Below, in pieces: positions 42,979 through 50,833 of a stretch of 62,266 nt of DNA (its first letter is position 1; the number at the start of each line of letters is the position of its first letter). Position numbers and translations under genes: made by a program. This DNA comes from JAPHTQ01 sp050288165. GTDB lineage: Bacteria; Pseudomonadota; Gammaproteobacteria; Thiohalomonadales; Thiohalomonadaceae. The stretch covers positions 1-62,266 of the forward strand of contig JBNKDG010000013.1 of NCBI GenBank assembly GCA_050288165.1, read 5' to 3'. The notes beneath the pieces were generated by a model. It searched no databases, was not told the DNA's origin, and was given only the letters and a program-made list of their open reading frames with translations.

Positions 42979-44025
42979 TTAACAGATCCTTGGTAGCTGC
43001 TCACCCGCCAGCCAATCGACAATACGGTTACCACCAAAGCGGGTTTGCATTTCGACAAAACCGTTACTGTCTTCAGTGACCACACCGATGAGCGCGGCAT
43101 CCTTACCCAGTGGGTGGGCGTGCATGGTGCGCAACAACAGCTCGGCGTCCGCCATCGGACAGATGCAGATCAACTTGCCTTCGTTGGCAACGTAAAGCGG
43201 ATCGAGTCCCAGCAGTTCGCAGGCGGCAGCGACCTGTGATTTAACCGGGATCGCCGACTCATCCAGACGCATTCCCACCTTCGACTGTTGTGCCAGTTCA
43301 TTAAGGGTGGTGGCGAGGCCGCCGCGGGTCGGATCGCGCAGGCAGTGGATCGATGGCGCGGTTTTTACCATCGCTTCAATCAACGTATGTAGCGCGGCGG
43401 AGTCGGACTCCACCGTGGTTTCAAACTCCAGGTTCTCGCGGCTCGCCATGATCGCTACGCCGTGATCGCCAATGCTGCCGCTGAGCAGGATCGCATCACC
43501 CGGCTTGGCCAGGTCGCCGGAGATGTGAATACCTTCAGGCACCACACCGATGCCGGTGGTGGTAATGAAGACACCATCGCCCTTGCCTTTCTCCACCACC
43601 TTGGTATCGCCGGTGACCACAGGAACGCCTGCCTCCGATGCGGCGCGGGCCATGCTGATCACGATGCGTTCCAGATCGGCGAGGGGAAAGCCCTCTTCGA
43701 GAATAAAACCGGCAGAGAGATAGAGCGGTTTGGCCCCGGACATAGAGACATCGTTAATCGTGCCGTGCACCGCCAACGAGCCGATGTCGCCGCCGGGGAA
43801 AAACAGCGGCGAGATCACGTGGCCATCGACACTCATCACCATGCGTCCTGCTTCGACAGGGAATAACGCCTGGTCATTACCCTGGCGCAGCAGTTCATTG
43901 TCCAGATGTTTGGCGAACAGTTCGCTGATCAACTGCGCCATGGCGCGACCACCGCTGCCGTGACTCATGTCCACGGTGCCATCCCGGGTGTTCAAACGCT
44001 GGCCAAAACGTTGCGGTGCATTCAT
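42979..44025 (-). CDS. hypE: Hydrogenase maturation protein HypE
   Basis: A 348-residue PurM-like protein that dehydrates its own carbamoylated C-terminal cysteine to thiocyanate for the Fe(CN)2(CO) centre. MSHGSGGRAMAQLI at the N-terminus is the ATP-binding region, and the protein ends in the essential PRIC. It follows hypD with one base between them and is separated from hupR by 44 bp. Confidence 0.97.
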   Translation of the reverse strand: MNAPQRFGQRLNTRDGTVDMSHGSGGRAMAQLISELFAKHLDNELLRQGNDQALFPVEAGRMVMSVDGHVISPLFFPGGDIGSLAVHGTINDVSMSGAKPLYLSAGFILEEGFPLADLERIVISMARAASEAGVPVVTGDTKVVEKGKGDGVFITTTGIGVVPEGIHISGDLAKPGDAILLSGSIGDHGVAIMASRENLEFETTVESDSAALHTLIEAMVKTAPSIHCLRDPTRGGLATTLNELAQQSKVGMRLDESAIPVKSQVAAACELLGLDPLYVANEGKLICICPMADAELLLRTMHAHPLGKDAALIGVVTEDSNGFVEMQTRFGGNRIVDWLAGEQLPRIC

Positions 44026-44026
44026 C

Positions 44027-45142
44027 TCAGCTCACCTTCTGTTGACGGAAACGGCCATAACTCCAGTAGGCGGCGCAGGCGCCCTCGGAGGAGACCATGC
44101 AGGAGCCCATCGGATTTTCTGGCGTGCAGACGGTGCCGAACAGTTTGCAGTCCATCGGGTTCTTCTGTCCGCGTAGAATGCTGGGGCATTCGCAACCTTT
44201 GACATCGGAGGCGCTGATCGCCGGAACGGTGAAACGTTTCTCCGCATCGAACTCGGCAAACTCCTCGCGAATTTTTAGCGCGCTGTCAAGCACCAGACCG
44301 AGACCGCGCCACTCGAAGGTTTCGCGCAGCTCCAGTACTTCGTTGACCACTGCCTGTGCCTTGAGGTTGCCTTCGCGGGTGACGGCACGAATGTATTCGT
44401 TTTCCACTTCATGTTTGTTGGCATTGAGTTGGCGCAGCAACATCAACGCCGACTGCATGATGTCGAGCGGCTCAAAACCGGCGATGACCACCGGTTTTTT
44501 GTAGTGCTCGGCGAAATATTCGTAGGGTTTGCTGCCAATCAAGGTGCTGACGTGGGAAGGGCCGAAGAAGCCGTCGATGTTGATATCATCGGATTCCAGA
44601 ATCGCCCTCAATGCCGCAGGGGTCAGCACATGGTTGCAGAAGACGGAGAAATTTTTCAGTCCTTCCGCCTGCGCCTGTTTCAGTGCCACGGCAGTCGGCG
44701 GAGTGGTGGTTTCGAAACCAATGGCGAAGAACACCACCTGGCGTTCGGGGTTTTCCCGTGCGATGCGTAGCGCATCCTGTGTGGAATAAACCATGCGCAC
44801 ATCGCCGCCTGCGGCCTTCAGTTTGAGCAGGCTCATGCGTTTGCTCGCAGGTACGCGTAGCAGGTCGCCGTAGCTGCACAGGATCACGTCGTGGTCCTGC
44901 ACCAGTTGAATCGCGTTATCGATGCGACCGATGGGTAGTACACAGACCGGGCAACCGGGGCCATGCACGAACTGCACATTCTTCGGCATCAGGTCCTGCA
45001 CGCCGTAACGGAAGATGGCGTGGGTGTGGCCGCCGCAGAACTCCATCAGGCGGTAGGTGCGATCACTGTTTGCCTCGCTGGCGATGGCGCTTGCCAGTTT
45101 TTTTGCCAGTGCCTGATCGCGATATTCGTCGACGTATTTCAT
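44027..45142 (-). CDS. hypD: Hydrogenase maturation protein HypD
   Basis: A 371-residue iron-sulfur scaffold that builds the Fe(CN)2(CO) moiety with HypC and HypE. Conserved motifs are EFCGGHTHAIFRYG, HGPGCPVCVLP (active-site cysteines), GFETTTPPTAVAL, and the C-terminal cluster CECPSILRGQKNPMDCKLFGTVCTPENPMGSCM. Its ATG overlaps the hypC stop (ATGA), and its GAGGAGGG ribosome site lies immediately after the left end of the palindromic element in hypC. Confidence 0.97.
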   Translation of the reverse strand: MKYVDEYRDQALAKKLASAIASEANSDRTYRLMEFCGGHTHAIFRYGVQDLMPKNVQFVHGPGCPVCVLPIGRIDNAIQLVQDHDVILCSYGDLLRVPASKRMSLLKLKAAGGDVRMVYSTQDALRIARENPERQVVFFAIGFETTTPPTAVALKQAQAEGLKNFSVFCNHVLTPAALRAILESDDINIDGFFGPSHVSTLIGSKPYEYFAEHYKKPVVIAGFEPLDIMQSALMLLRQLNANKHEVENEYIRAVTREGNLKAQAVVNEVLELRETFEWRGLGLVLDSALKIREEFAEFDAEKRFTVPAISASDVKGCECPSILRGQKNPMDCKLFGTVCTPENPMGSCMVSSEGACAAYWSYGRFRQQKVS

Positions 45143-45555
45143 GCCGTACCCTCCTCAGGCCCAGAGTTCTTGCCATCGTTCGTTGCGAGGGTGTCGAGCT
45201 GCCGGTCTGACTGGGCGCACGGACCGGAAGACGGCGAAGGCGTAGTTGACGCTACGTCGAGCTGACTGGAGGGAGTACGTCCTGTCAGAGCGTGCGGATC
45301 GGAATCCGCAGTAGAAGGGTGGTGAGAACTCTGGGCCACCATCCCCGCCTCGGCGAAGATTTTGAGTGTGCGTTCCGCCTCTTCGGGACTAAGACGGTTG
45401 AGTGCGTAACCGACGTGCACCAGCACGTAGTCGCCCTCCTGCACCCCTTCGACCAGCGCCAGAGAAACCTCCTTCTTCACGCCGTCGAGACTGATGGTGG
45501 CCATTTCGCCGTCCTCGCTAATGGCAGTGACCTTTGCCGGGATCGCCAGACACAT
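45139..45555 (-). CDS. hypC: Hydrogenase chaperone HypC with unusual 60-residue C-terminal insertion
   Basis: Residues 1-74 are a normal HypC: MCLAIPAKVTAI with the essential Cys2, then an OB-like fold and ALNRLSPEEAERTLKIFAEAGM. HypC carries the Fe(CN)2(CO) precursor between HypD and the large subunits. Residues about 73-133 are a Ser/Thr/Pro/Asp-rich stretch encoded by a 180-bp palindrome-bounded element (45158-45337), and only the last few residues (EEGTA) are native. The element is 60 codons long and stop-free, so the hypC-hypD overlap is preserved. The start is placed at 45555 to expose Cys2; an upstream ATG would bury it. Confidence 0.95.
   Translation of the reverse strand: MCLAIPAKVTAISEDGEMATISLDGVKKEVSLALVEGVQEGDYVLVHVGYALNRLSPEEAERTLKIFAEAGMVAQSSHHPSTADSDPHALTGRTPSSQLDVASTTPSPSSGPCAQSDRQLDTLATNDGKNSGPEEGTA
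45158..45337. repeat. 180-bp palindromic element inserted in frame in hypC
   Basis: Terminal inverted repeats GGCCCAGAGTTCT (45158-45170) and AGAACTCTGGGCC (45325-45337) match perfectly over 13 bp. Internal hairpins include CGTAG/CTACG (45241-45256) and GCGGAT/ATCCGC (45294-45309), and TCGAGCTG occurs twice. It has no transposase and is exactly 60 codons. It resembles a MITE or REP-like palindromic element that tolerates insertion in a coding sequence, as Rickettsia palindromic elements do. I see no second copy in this window. Confidence 0.75.
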
Positions 45556-45557
45556 AG

Positions 45558-46439
45558 TTATGCTCCGATTGTTGCCAGTTGCCGGGTTGCGGCGAGCCAC
45601 TGGTACCAGCTATCCATGCCTTCACCACTGGTGGCGGAAACCTGCAACACCTTGATGGAAGGATTAACCCGTCGCGCATAGTCGATGCACTTGTCGACAT
45701 CGAATTGCAGATGCGGCAACAGATCGATTTTGTTCAGCAGCAGCAGATCAGCAGCGGCGAACATATCCGGATATTTAATCGGCTTGTCTTCGCCTTCGGT
45801 GATCGACAGGATCGCTACCTTGTGCGCCTCGCCAAGATCGAAGGCCGCAGGGCAGACCAGATTGCCGACGTTCTCAATGAACAGCACGCCGCTGTTTTCC
45901 GGTTTCAATGTTTCCAGCGCATGGCCGACCATGTGCGCGTCGAGGTGGCAGCCCTTGCCGGTGTTGATCTGCAGTGCAGGTACGCCGGTCTCGCGAATGC
46001 GATCGGCGTCGTTGGCGGTTTGTTGATCGCCTTCGATCACCGCCAGCGGATATTGCCCTTTCAGATCGGTCAGGGTGCGGGTGAGCAGGGTGGTCTTGCC
46101 GGAACCGGGACTGGAAACCAGATTGAGCGCGAGGATACCGCGCTCGGCAAACCAGCGACGGTTGGCGTTGGCGTACTCGTTGTTCTTGCCGAGGATATCC
46201 TGTTCGATCTGCACCATACGTGCCTGACTCATACCGGGGGCGTGGGCATGGGCCGGACCCTGACCGTAGTCGTGGGTGTGTTCGTCGTGATGATGGTGGT
46301 GATGACCGTGATCGTGATGGTGATCGTGATCATGGTGATGATCATGATCGTGGTGATGATGGCCGTGATCATGTTCGTGGCTGTGTTCATGCCCCTCGAT
46401 GGTCGTTTCGCCTTCACCGCAACCGCATACCGTACACAT
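45558..46439 (-). CDS. hypB: Nickel-incorporation GTPase HypB
   Basis: A 293-residue G3E-type GTPase that inserts nickel with HypA. N-terminal MCTVCGCGEGE is the high-affinity metal motif CxxCxC. Residues about 18-64 form a long His/Asp repeat that can store nickel. The GTPase core shows VSSPGSGKTTLL, EGDQQTANDADR, the metal-site NTGKGCHLDAHM and LLNKIDLLPHL. It overlaps hypA by one base and is 2 bp from hypC. Confidence 0.97.
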   Translation of the reverse strand: MCTVCGCGEGETTIEGHEHSHEHDHGHHHHDHDHHHDHDHHHDHGHHHHHHDEHTHDYGQGPAHAHAPGMSQARMVQIEQDILGKNNEYANANRRWFAERGILALNLVSSPGSGKTTLLTRTLTDLKGQYPLAVIEGDQQTANDADRIRETGVPALQINTGKGCHLDAHMVGHALETLKPENSGVLFIENVGNLVCPAAFDLGEAHKVAILSITEGEDKPIKYPDMFAAADLLLLNKIDLLPHLQFDVDKCIDYARRVNPSIKVLQVSATSGEGMDSWYQWLAATRQLATIGA

Positions 46440-46780
46440 TATTCCACCTCCAGTTCTTTGATTCGTAATTCGTCCCCGCCGGTGACCTGTAGTTGGTAAC
46501 CGCCACAGTCAGGACAGGGATCGAAGCGTTGTTTTATCGCCACTTCGTGGCTGCAGGCCATGCACCAGGCACGTCCCGGCAGGTTGATGATCTCCAGCGC
46601 CGCGCCGTCGGCAACGGAGCCTTTAATGATGACATCGAAACCGAAGCGCATCGCCTCGGCATCGACCCCGGCCAGATCGCCGATCTCCAGCCAGACGGTT
46701 TTGACCTTATTGAAGCCGACGCTTTTGGCCTGATCTTCCATCACCTGCAACACCCCTTCACACAGCGACATCTCATGCAT
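46439..46780 (-). CDS. hypA: Hydrogenase nickel chaperone HypA
   Basis: A 113-residue protein starting MHEMSLCEGVLQVMEDQ, whose His2 is the nickel ligand. The zinc site is formed by CMAC (about residue 70) and CPDC (about 87). It delivers nickel to large subunits with HypB. I placed the start at 46780 because His2 must follow Met1; this overlaps the hupK end by 8 bp. An upstream ATG adds 29 residues that destroy the motif. Confidence 0.96.
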   Translation of the reverse strand: MHEMSLCEGVLQVMEDQAKSVGFNKVKTVWLEIGDLAGVDAEAMRFGFDVIIKGSVADGAALEIINLPGRAWCMACSHEVAIKQRFDPCPDCGGYQLQVTGGDELRIKELEVE

Positions 46781-47939
46781 TGTGGTGTACCTGAAGTTGA
46801 TAGCCGACGCAGGGATCGATGGCGTTGAGCCAGAGTGCCGCCTGTTGCTGCAAAACTTCCTCATCATTGCTGTTCAATGTTTGTAACCCCTGTACCGCGA
46901 CACCCTGCGGATGAAAGTTCCACTCGGTGGGCGCGAGGATCTGATAACGCCGAATCACACCGTCATCGATCTCAACTCTATGGATCAGACGACCGCGGGC
47001 CGCTTCCACCTGCGAGAGTCCGATACCGCTATTCACACGGCGATGGTTGCTACTTTTGTCAGCCGTACTCAGTGCCGCCAGTCCCGCCTGTAACAGATCC
47101 GGGATCGATGCCAGTTCGATCAGCCTGGCGGTCAGACGCGTTAACAGCGCGTTGCCTTCGCGCTGCAACAGCTCCCGTACCAGTGGTTGCTGTTGCTGTC
47201 GTTGCAGCGGTGTAGTTTCACAGGCATTGCCCTGCCACAGGGGTTGACCGATAAAGTCCTCCGCATCATCGGCAGCAAGTTGCTGATGCAGTACCGCATC
47301 GGCCAGCGTCGGCAGAAAAAACGCTTTGCTCTGACCCAGTCGATCCCAGCCGCTATCACGTAGTTGACCGAGCAGACGGGCAGGCATGGTGTTGCCTCGC
47401 TTAATCCACTGCTCCATGCCGAAACCGGTATCCGGCAGATTTCCATCCAGCAGGGCATCGATCATGCCACGCAGTTCGGCGATCACCGCCTTTGCTTTTG
47501 CTTTGTCGACGTTGAGTTCTGCATTCAAATGAAACGGCGCGCTATCGCCATAGAGCGCCTGGGTCATGGCCGGTAGCAGCTTCATCACCCTGGGTAATCC
47601 GTCTTGCACGACTGCCTCACCGGTAAAGCCGGGCCAGTCGAGCAGGATACGCAGCAGGTGTTCGCGGGCGCTCTCCATCCACACCAACATGCCGCGCGCC
47701 TGTCGTTGGGCTTTCGATGGTGTGATCGACAACGCCTCTTCGCAGGCGGCCAACGCCGCAGCCGATTGCGCGGTGCCGCAGAGGCTGAAGATCATCGGCA
47801 GTCGATGTAGCGCCTTATCCGGAGAAAGCCCCTCCAGAATACGACTCGCCTGCAGCGGGCGTCCCGAGCGCAACGTCGCCGCGCTGACGCCGCTTGCGTC
47901 ACAGGTCAGTTGGATATCGAGTTGTCCCTCGACGTTCAC
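46773..47939 (-). CDS. hupK: Hydrogenase large-subunit-like assembly protein HupK
   Basis: A 388-residue relative of NiFe large subunits lacking a complete metal site. SLCGTAQSAAAL replaces the N-terminal CxxC motif, and NAIDPCVGYQLQVHHNA replaces the C-terminal one, so it probably does not bind nickel. In related bacteria HupK works with HypC/HupF as scaffold during iron-centre delivery. It lies 3 bp after the second HybE-family gene and overlaps hypA. Confidence 0.9.
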   Translation of the reverse strand: MNVEGQLDIQLTCDASGVSAATLRSGRPLQASRILEGLSPDKALHRLPMIFSLCGTAQSAAALAACEEALSITPSKAQRQARGMLVWMESAREHLLRILLDWPGFTGEAVVQDGLPRVMKLLPAMTQALYGDSAPFHLNAELNVDKAKAKAVIAELRGMIDALLDGNLPDTGFGMEQWIKRGNTMPARLLGQLRDSGWDRLGQSKAFFLPTLADAVLHQQLAADDAEDFIGQPLWQGNACETTPLQRQQQQPLVRELLQREGNALLTRLTARLIELASIPDLLQAGLAALSTADKSSNHRRVNSGIGLSQVEAARGRLIHRVEIDDGVIRRYQILAPTEWNFHPQGVAVQGLQTLNSNDEEVLQQQAALWLNAIDPCVGYQLQVHHNA

Positions 47940-47942
47940 CCT

Positions 47943-48437
47943 TTACTCCTGGCTGGCAGAAAAGAGGCCGCGCAACAGTGCGCGACGTCCCGGTTCAGGC
48001 GGTGCATCCTGCTTTACTGGTTCTACGGCGGTCATCATTCGCTGCATGATCGACTCGGCGGTTGTTACGGCCTGCTGCTGCTCACTGAAATTACCCATCG
48101 GCGAAAACAACGGACGACTAAGATAGCGCCCGATCAATTTCTCTTCACACAACTCCATCTCGCAGGGACCCGAGGGGAAGACAACGTTGCGTTTACTACC
48201 CGGTTCGGCATCGGCAAAACTGTCGCCCTCGGATGGCAGCAACATCAGGTTCATAAACCACGGCGTGATCAAAATACCGGCACAGTGTCCGTCCACATGA
48301 CAAAAGCCGACGGTCTGTACCTGCAGTGCCGGATTCAGGATCGGCAAGCCTTGCATGCGCTCCTGATGGATAGCGCGGAACGCCTTTTCCAGTCCTTCGG
48401 TCAAACAGTGTTGCTGGATCATTGCTACCTCGTTCAT
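47943..48437 (-). CDS. HybE/HupJ-family hydrogenase assembly chaperone, second copy
   Basis: A 164-residue protein clearly homologous to the adjacent HupJ: both share MQGLPxLNPxL, the core GxLITPWFMNLMxLP and SPMxxF near residue 110. It differs through the middle and ends RRALLRGLFSASQE. HybE-family proteins act as chaperones that hold the Tat-exported small subunit until maturation. It overlaps hupJ by 4 bp. Two tandem members suggest specialisation, perhaps one for each oxidation or export step, or one for the sensor, but this is not shown by sequence. Confidence 0.85.
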   Translation of the reverse strand: MNEVAMIQQHCLTEGLEKAFRAIHQERMQGLPILNPALQVQTVGFCHVDGHCAGILITPWFMNLMLLPSEGDSFADAEPGSKRNVVFPSGPCEMELCEEKLIGRYLSRPLFSPMGNFSEQQQAVTTAESIMQRMMTAVEPVKQDAPPEPGRRALLRGLFSASQE

Positions 48438-48994
48438 TCGCTACGCTGACGACCGCGCAAAAGTTCGCGGCGGCTGATCGGCCGGTTCATCTTTTCCGTC
48501 AGGGTCGGGCCGTCGTCTTCGGTCTCTTCCTGCGGGGCATCGCCACCCTGCCAGGCGCGACGCACCATTTCATCGTGCATGGTCAATCCTTCGCGGTTTT
48601 CGCTATCGAACAGTCCGCGCATCACCTCAACGGCGGTAGCCTCGGCAGCGGCCTGATCGACAAACTGTTGCATCGGCGAAAACAGCGAGCACATCTGGTA
48701 GCGACCGAACTCCGCTTCATAACCGACGGTAAACTCATAGGCGCCGGAATGGAACAGATGGGTCACCTTGTCGCCGACCTTCAGTTCACTCCAATCTTCC
48801 TCGCCGGGCAACATCATCAGGTTCATAAACCACGGCGTGATCAACACGCCGACAAGATTTTTGCCCCAGGGCATAAAGCCCACGGCCTTTACCTCTAGCA
48901 TCGGGTTGAGGAACGGCAGTCCCTGCATGCGCGTCTGTTCGATGCGGCGATAGGTCTGCTCCAGCAGATCCACCTGTGTCGCGATCGCGCTCAT
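48434..48994 (-). CDS. hupJ: HupJ hydrogenase assembly chaperone (HybE family)
   Basis: A 186-residue protein with the full HybE core: QTRMQGLPFLNPMLEVKAVGF, GVLITPWFMNLMMLPGEED, FHSGAYEFTVGYEAEFGRYQMCSLFSPMQQF. The acidic/basic C-terminal tail ends ISRRELLRGRQRSE. It probably assists folding or quality control of HupS before Tat export. Coupled by 4-bp overlaps to hupI upstream and to the second HybE gene downstream. Confidence 0.9.
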   Translation of the reverse strand: MSAIATQVDLLEQTYRRIEQTRMQGLPFLNPMLEVKAVGFMPWGKNLVGVLITPWFMNLMMLPGEEDWSELKVGDKVTHLFHSGAYEFTVGYEAEFGRYQMCSLFSPMQQFVDQAAAEATAVEVMRGLFDSENREGLTMHDEMVRRAWQGGDAPQEETEDDGPTLTEKMNRPISRRELLRGRQRSE

Positions 48995-49221
48995 GCGTCG
49001 TCACCGATCACCAGAAAATCATCCTTGTTGCTGTCACAGACCGGGCAGGTCCAGTGCGGCGGCAGGGCTGAGAAGGGCGTTCCCGGCGGAATGTGCCAGT
49101 AGTCGTCGCCTTCTGCCGGGTCGTAGACATGCCAGCAGATCTTGCACTCCAGTTTGGTCGTATCGGTGATCTTGCTGTTGTCACCGCCATACGAACCGCT
49201 GAAGAACTGATCGCTTCTCAC
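48991..49221 (-). CDS. hupI: Hydrogenase-associated rubredoxin HupI
   Basis: A 76-residue rubredoxin with an N-terminal extension. The iron ligands are CKIC and CPVC (LECKICWHVYDPAEGDDYW; PPHWTCPVCDSNKDDF). The GTG start at 49221 overlaps the hupH stop by 4 bp (GTGA). In hup operons this rubredoxin is thought to take part in electron transfer during assembly under oxygen. Confidence 0.95.
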   Translation of the reverse strand: MRSDQFFSGSYGGDNSKITDTTKLECKICWHVYDPAEGDDYWHIPPGTPFSALPPHWTCPVCDSNKDDFLVIGDDA

Positions 49222-50063
49222 CGGTAGATCTCCAGAATCTCATCCAGTCGCACGGCGCTGTCGGCGATATCTTCCGGTGCGGCACAGGCGACGCTGGGCA
49301 CGTCGGTGATCTCCAGCGTATTGAGGATGTTGCGATCCTGCGAATTGAAATACTGCACCCACCAGACGTTGCGCGTGCCGCTGCTGTTGATGCGGCAGTT
49401 ACCGTAACCGCGGGAGAGAATGCTCACCTTACCCGCGCCCAACTGCTGTTGCAGGAAACCGAGATCCTCCTCGGTCTGCGGCAGCAGGGTCAGGTTGATC
49501 ACGTGGGAGGTTTTTCCCGCTTGCCAGTTGTGTACCTGATCGTTGATCTCGCTGAACAGTGGCGGTGAATTGAGTACACCGGGCGGCAGCGGCGACACCA
49601 GTTCCACTTTGTCTTTTGCTTCGGCAAAGGCCTGTTGTGCCACCTGCTGTGGGATCGGTCCGACCTCAATGCGGTCGTCGAGCAGCAGGCCGTCGCTATC
49701 GGTTTGTTGAATGCGCCAGACCCCGGCCAGCACCGACTCCTGAATGCGGATATGTTCGGCCCCTTCGATGACGATACTTACCTCGCCTTCACCCAGCACC
49801 TGATCCACCAGGGCGCGGTTGCGCGGGTCGAGATCGTTGAGTACGACGGCTGACTGCGCCGCATCGCTACGGTAGGCCGATAACTGTTCACCCAGTTGAT
49901 GCAGCAGCGCCAGTGCCGCATCGAGACCGCGCACCTCTTCCGGTTCCGGTAGCGGCGGTGCGATGTAGGTGTCCATACCGGAAGGGAGTTGCAGGATATC
50001 CAGTTCCGCGCCGTCGAGTTCGGCAGGTTGGGTGCCGGGGCCGCTGATGGGAAATTCGTTCAT
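49218..50063 (-). CDS. hupH: Hydrogenase expression protein HupH
   Basis: A 281-residue cytosolic protein of the HupH/HyaF family, from ATG 50063 (MNEFPISGPG). The repeated sequence VLGEGEVSIVIEG and LGAGKVSILSRGYG is typical, and the C-terminal RNVWWVQYFNSQDRNILNTLEI is conserved. HupH supports maturation of the small subunit's iron-sulfur clusters in aerobic-type enzymes. An upstream ATG at 50294 would overlap hupG and is unlikely. Confidence 0.92.
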   Translation of the reverse strand: MNEFPISGPGTQPAELDGAELDILQLPSGMDTYIAPPLPEPEEVRGLDAALALLHQLGEQLSAYRSDAAQSAVVLNDLDPRNRALVDQVLGEGEVSIVIEGAEHIRIQESVLAGVWRIQQTDSDGLLLDDRIEVGPIPQQVAQQAFAEAKDKVELVSPLPPGVLNSPPLFSEINDQVHNWQAGKTSHVINLTLLPQTEEDLGFLQQQLGAGKVSILSRGYGNCRINSSGTRNVWWVQYFNSQDRNILNTLEITDVPSVACAAPEDIADSAVRLDEILEIYR

Positions 50064-50073
50064 GCGCTGACTC

Positions 50074-50502
50074 CTAGTGGTAGTGCGGTGTGTTGTCGCT
50101 GACGACCGGAATGGCAAAGCCCGGTGCCGCGATCGGTTCTGATTGCAACAGACGTTCGGTTTCGCGCAGATAGTCTTCCCAGTTCTGGATCTGGGTAATG
50201 GCGCCGAGGTATTCGCCGCGACGCAGGAACACCAGCGCGGGCCACTGGTTGAAACCGTAACGACTTTGCAGGCTGTGTTGTGCTTGTTGATCAATCAGCG
50301 CCGCAGTGAGGCGGCCGTCGAAGGCCTTGACCAGCTCCGGCAACACCATCGCGACGTCGTTGCTCTCGGGAAACTTCACCGGGTCTTCGCTGAAGAAGAG
50401 CACCAGGTGCTCCTGTTCCGCGGCGAAGTCGTCGAGGCTGTTTTCGTTCAACACCGGATAGTGGTGGCGTTCGGTCAGGCGTTTGATCTGTGGTGATGGC
50501 AT
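50074..50502 (-). CDS. hupG: Thioredoxin-like chaperone HupG (HyaE family)
   Basis: A 142-residue thioredoxin-fold protein without a CxxC motif: LVLFFSEDPVKFPESNDVAMVLPELVKAF and QSRYGFNQWPALVFLRRGEYLG. HyaE/HupG proteins bind the Tat signal of the hydrogenase small subunit. It follows hupF by 4 bp and precedes hupH by 10 bp. Confidence 0.92.
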   Translation of the reverse strand: MPSPQIKRLTERHHYPVLNENSLDDFAAEQEHLVLFFSEDPVKFPESNDVAMVLPELVKAFDGRLTAALIDQQAQHSLQSRYGFNQWPALVFLRRGEYLGAITQIQNWEDYLRETERLLQSEPIAAPGFAIPVVSDNTPHYH

Positions 50503-50506
50503 GGTT

Positions 50507-50833
50507 CTATTCTCCCTCTTGTCGGGGTGTCTTCTGCTGGCGCAGAAAATCGGGTAGCTGCGGTTCGCGGTCGATCAGATCCTGAAACAGGTGATCGATA
50601 TTGGCCTCGCCCTGCATCGCCAGCTCCACCGCCTGCAGGGCATTGCTGATCTGCGCCGCCTGTTCTTCGCTCAACGCCTCGCGCGCGGTGTCGAGAAAGG
50701 TCAGCAGCCAGGTGCCGACCGGCTGTTCGCCGAGCAGCATGGTGTCGATGCGGCGGCGGTTGCCGTCATTGGTTTCGCACACCGCGTGACCGGGAAACGA
50801 TTCGATCACCTTCATCGGGATACCGATACACAT
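50507..50833 (-). CDS. hupF: HypC-paralogous chaperone HupF
   Basis: A 108-residue protein starting MCIGIPMKVIESF with the HypC-type Cys2, but longer at the C-terminus (QGEANIDHLFQDLIDREPQLPDFL). HupF is the HypC paralogue that protects or assists the uptake large subunit, notably in the presence of oxygen, which fits the oxygen-tolerant HupSL here. The ATG overlaps the hupD stop by one base (TGATG). Confidence 0.95.
   Translation of the reverse strand: MCIGIPMKVIESFPGHAVCETNDGNRRRIDTMLLGEQPVGTWLLTFLDTAREALSEEQAAQISNALQAVELAMQGEANIDHLFQDLIDREPQLPDFLRQQKTPRQEGE

Noticed and set aside
45579..46499. Plus-strand open frame opposite hypB
   Set aside because: Its valine/methionine-rich stretch is just the complement of the HypB histidine repeat.
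46773..47939. Third functional hydrogenase large subunit
   Set aside because: Both nickel-ligand CxxC motifs are degenerate; fits the HupK scaffold protein instead.
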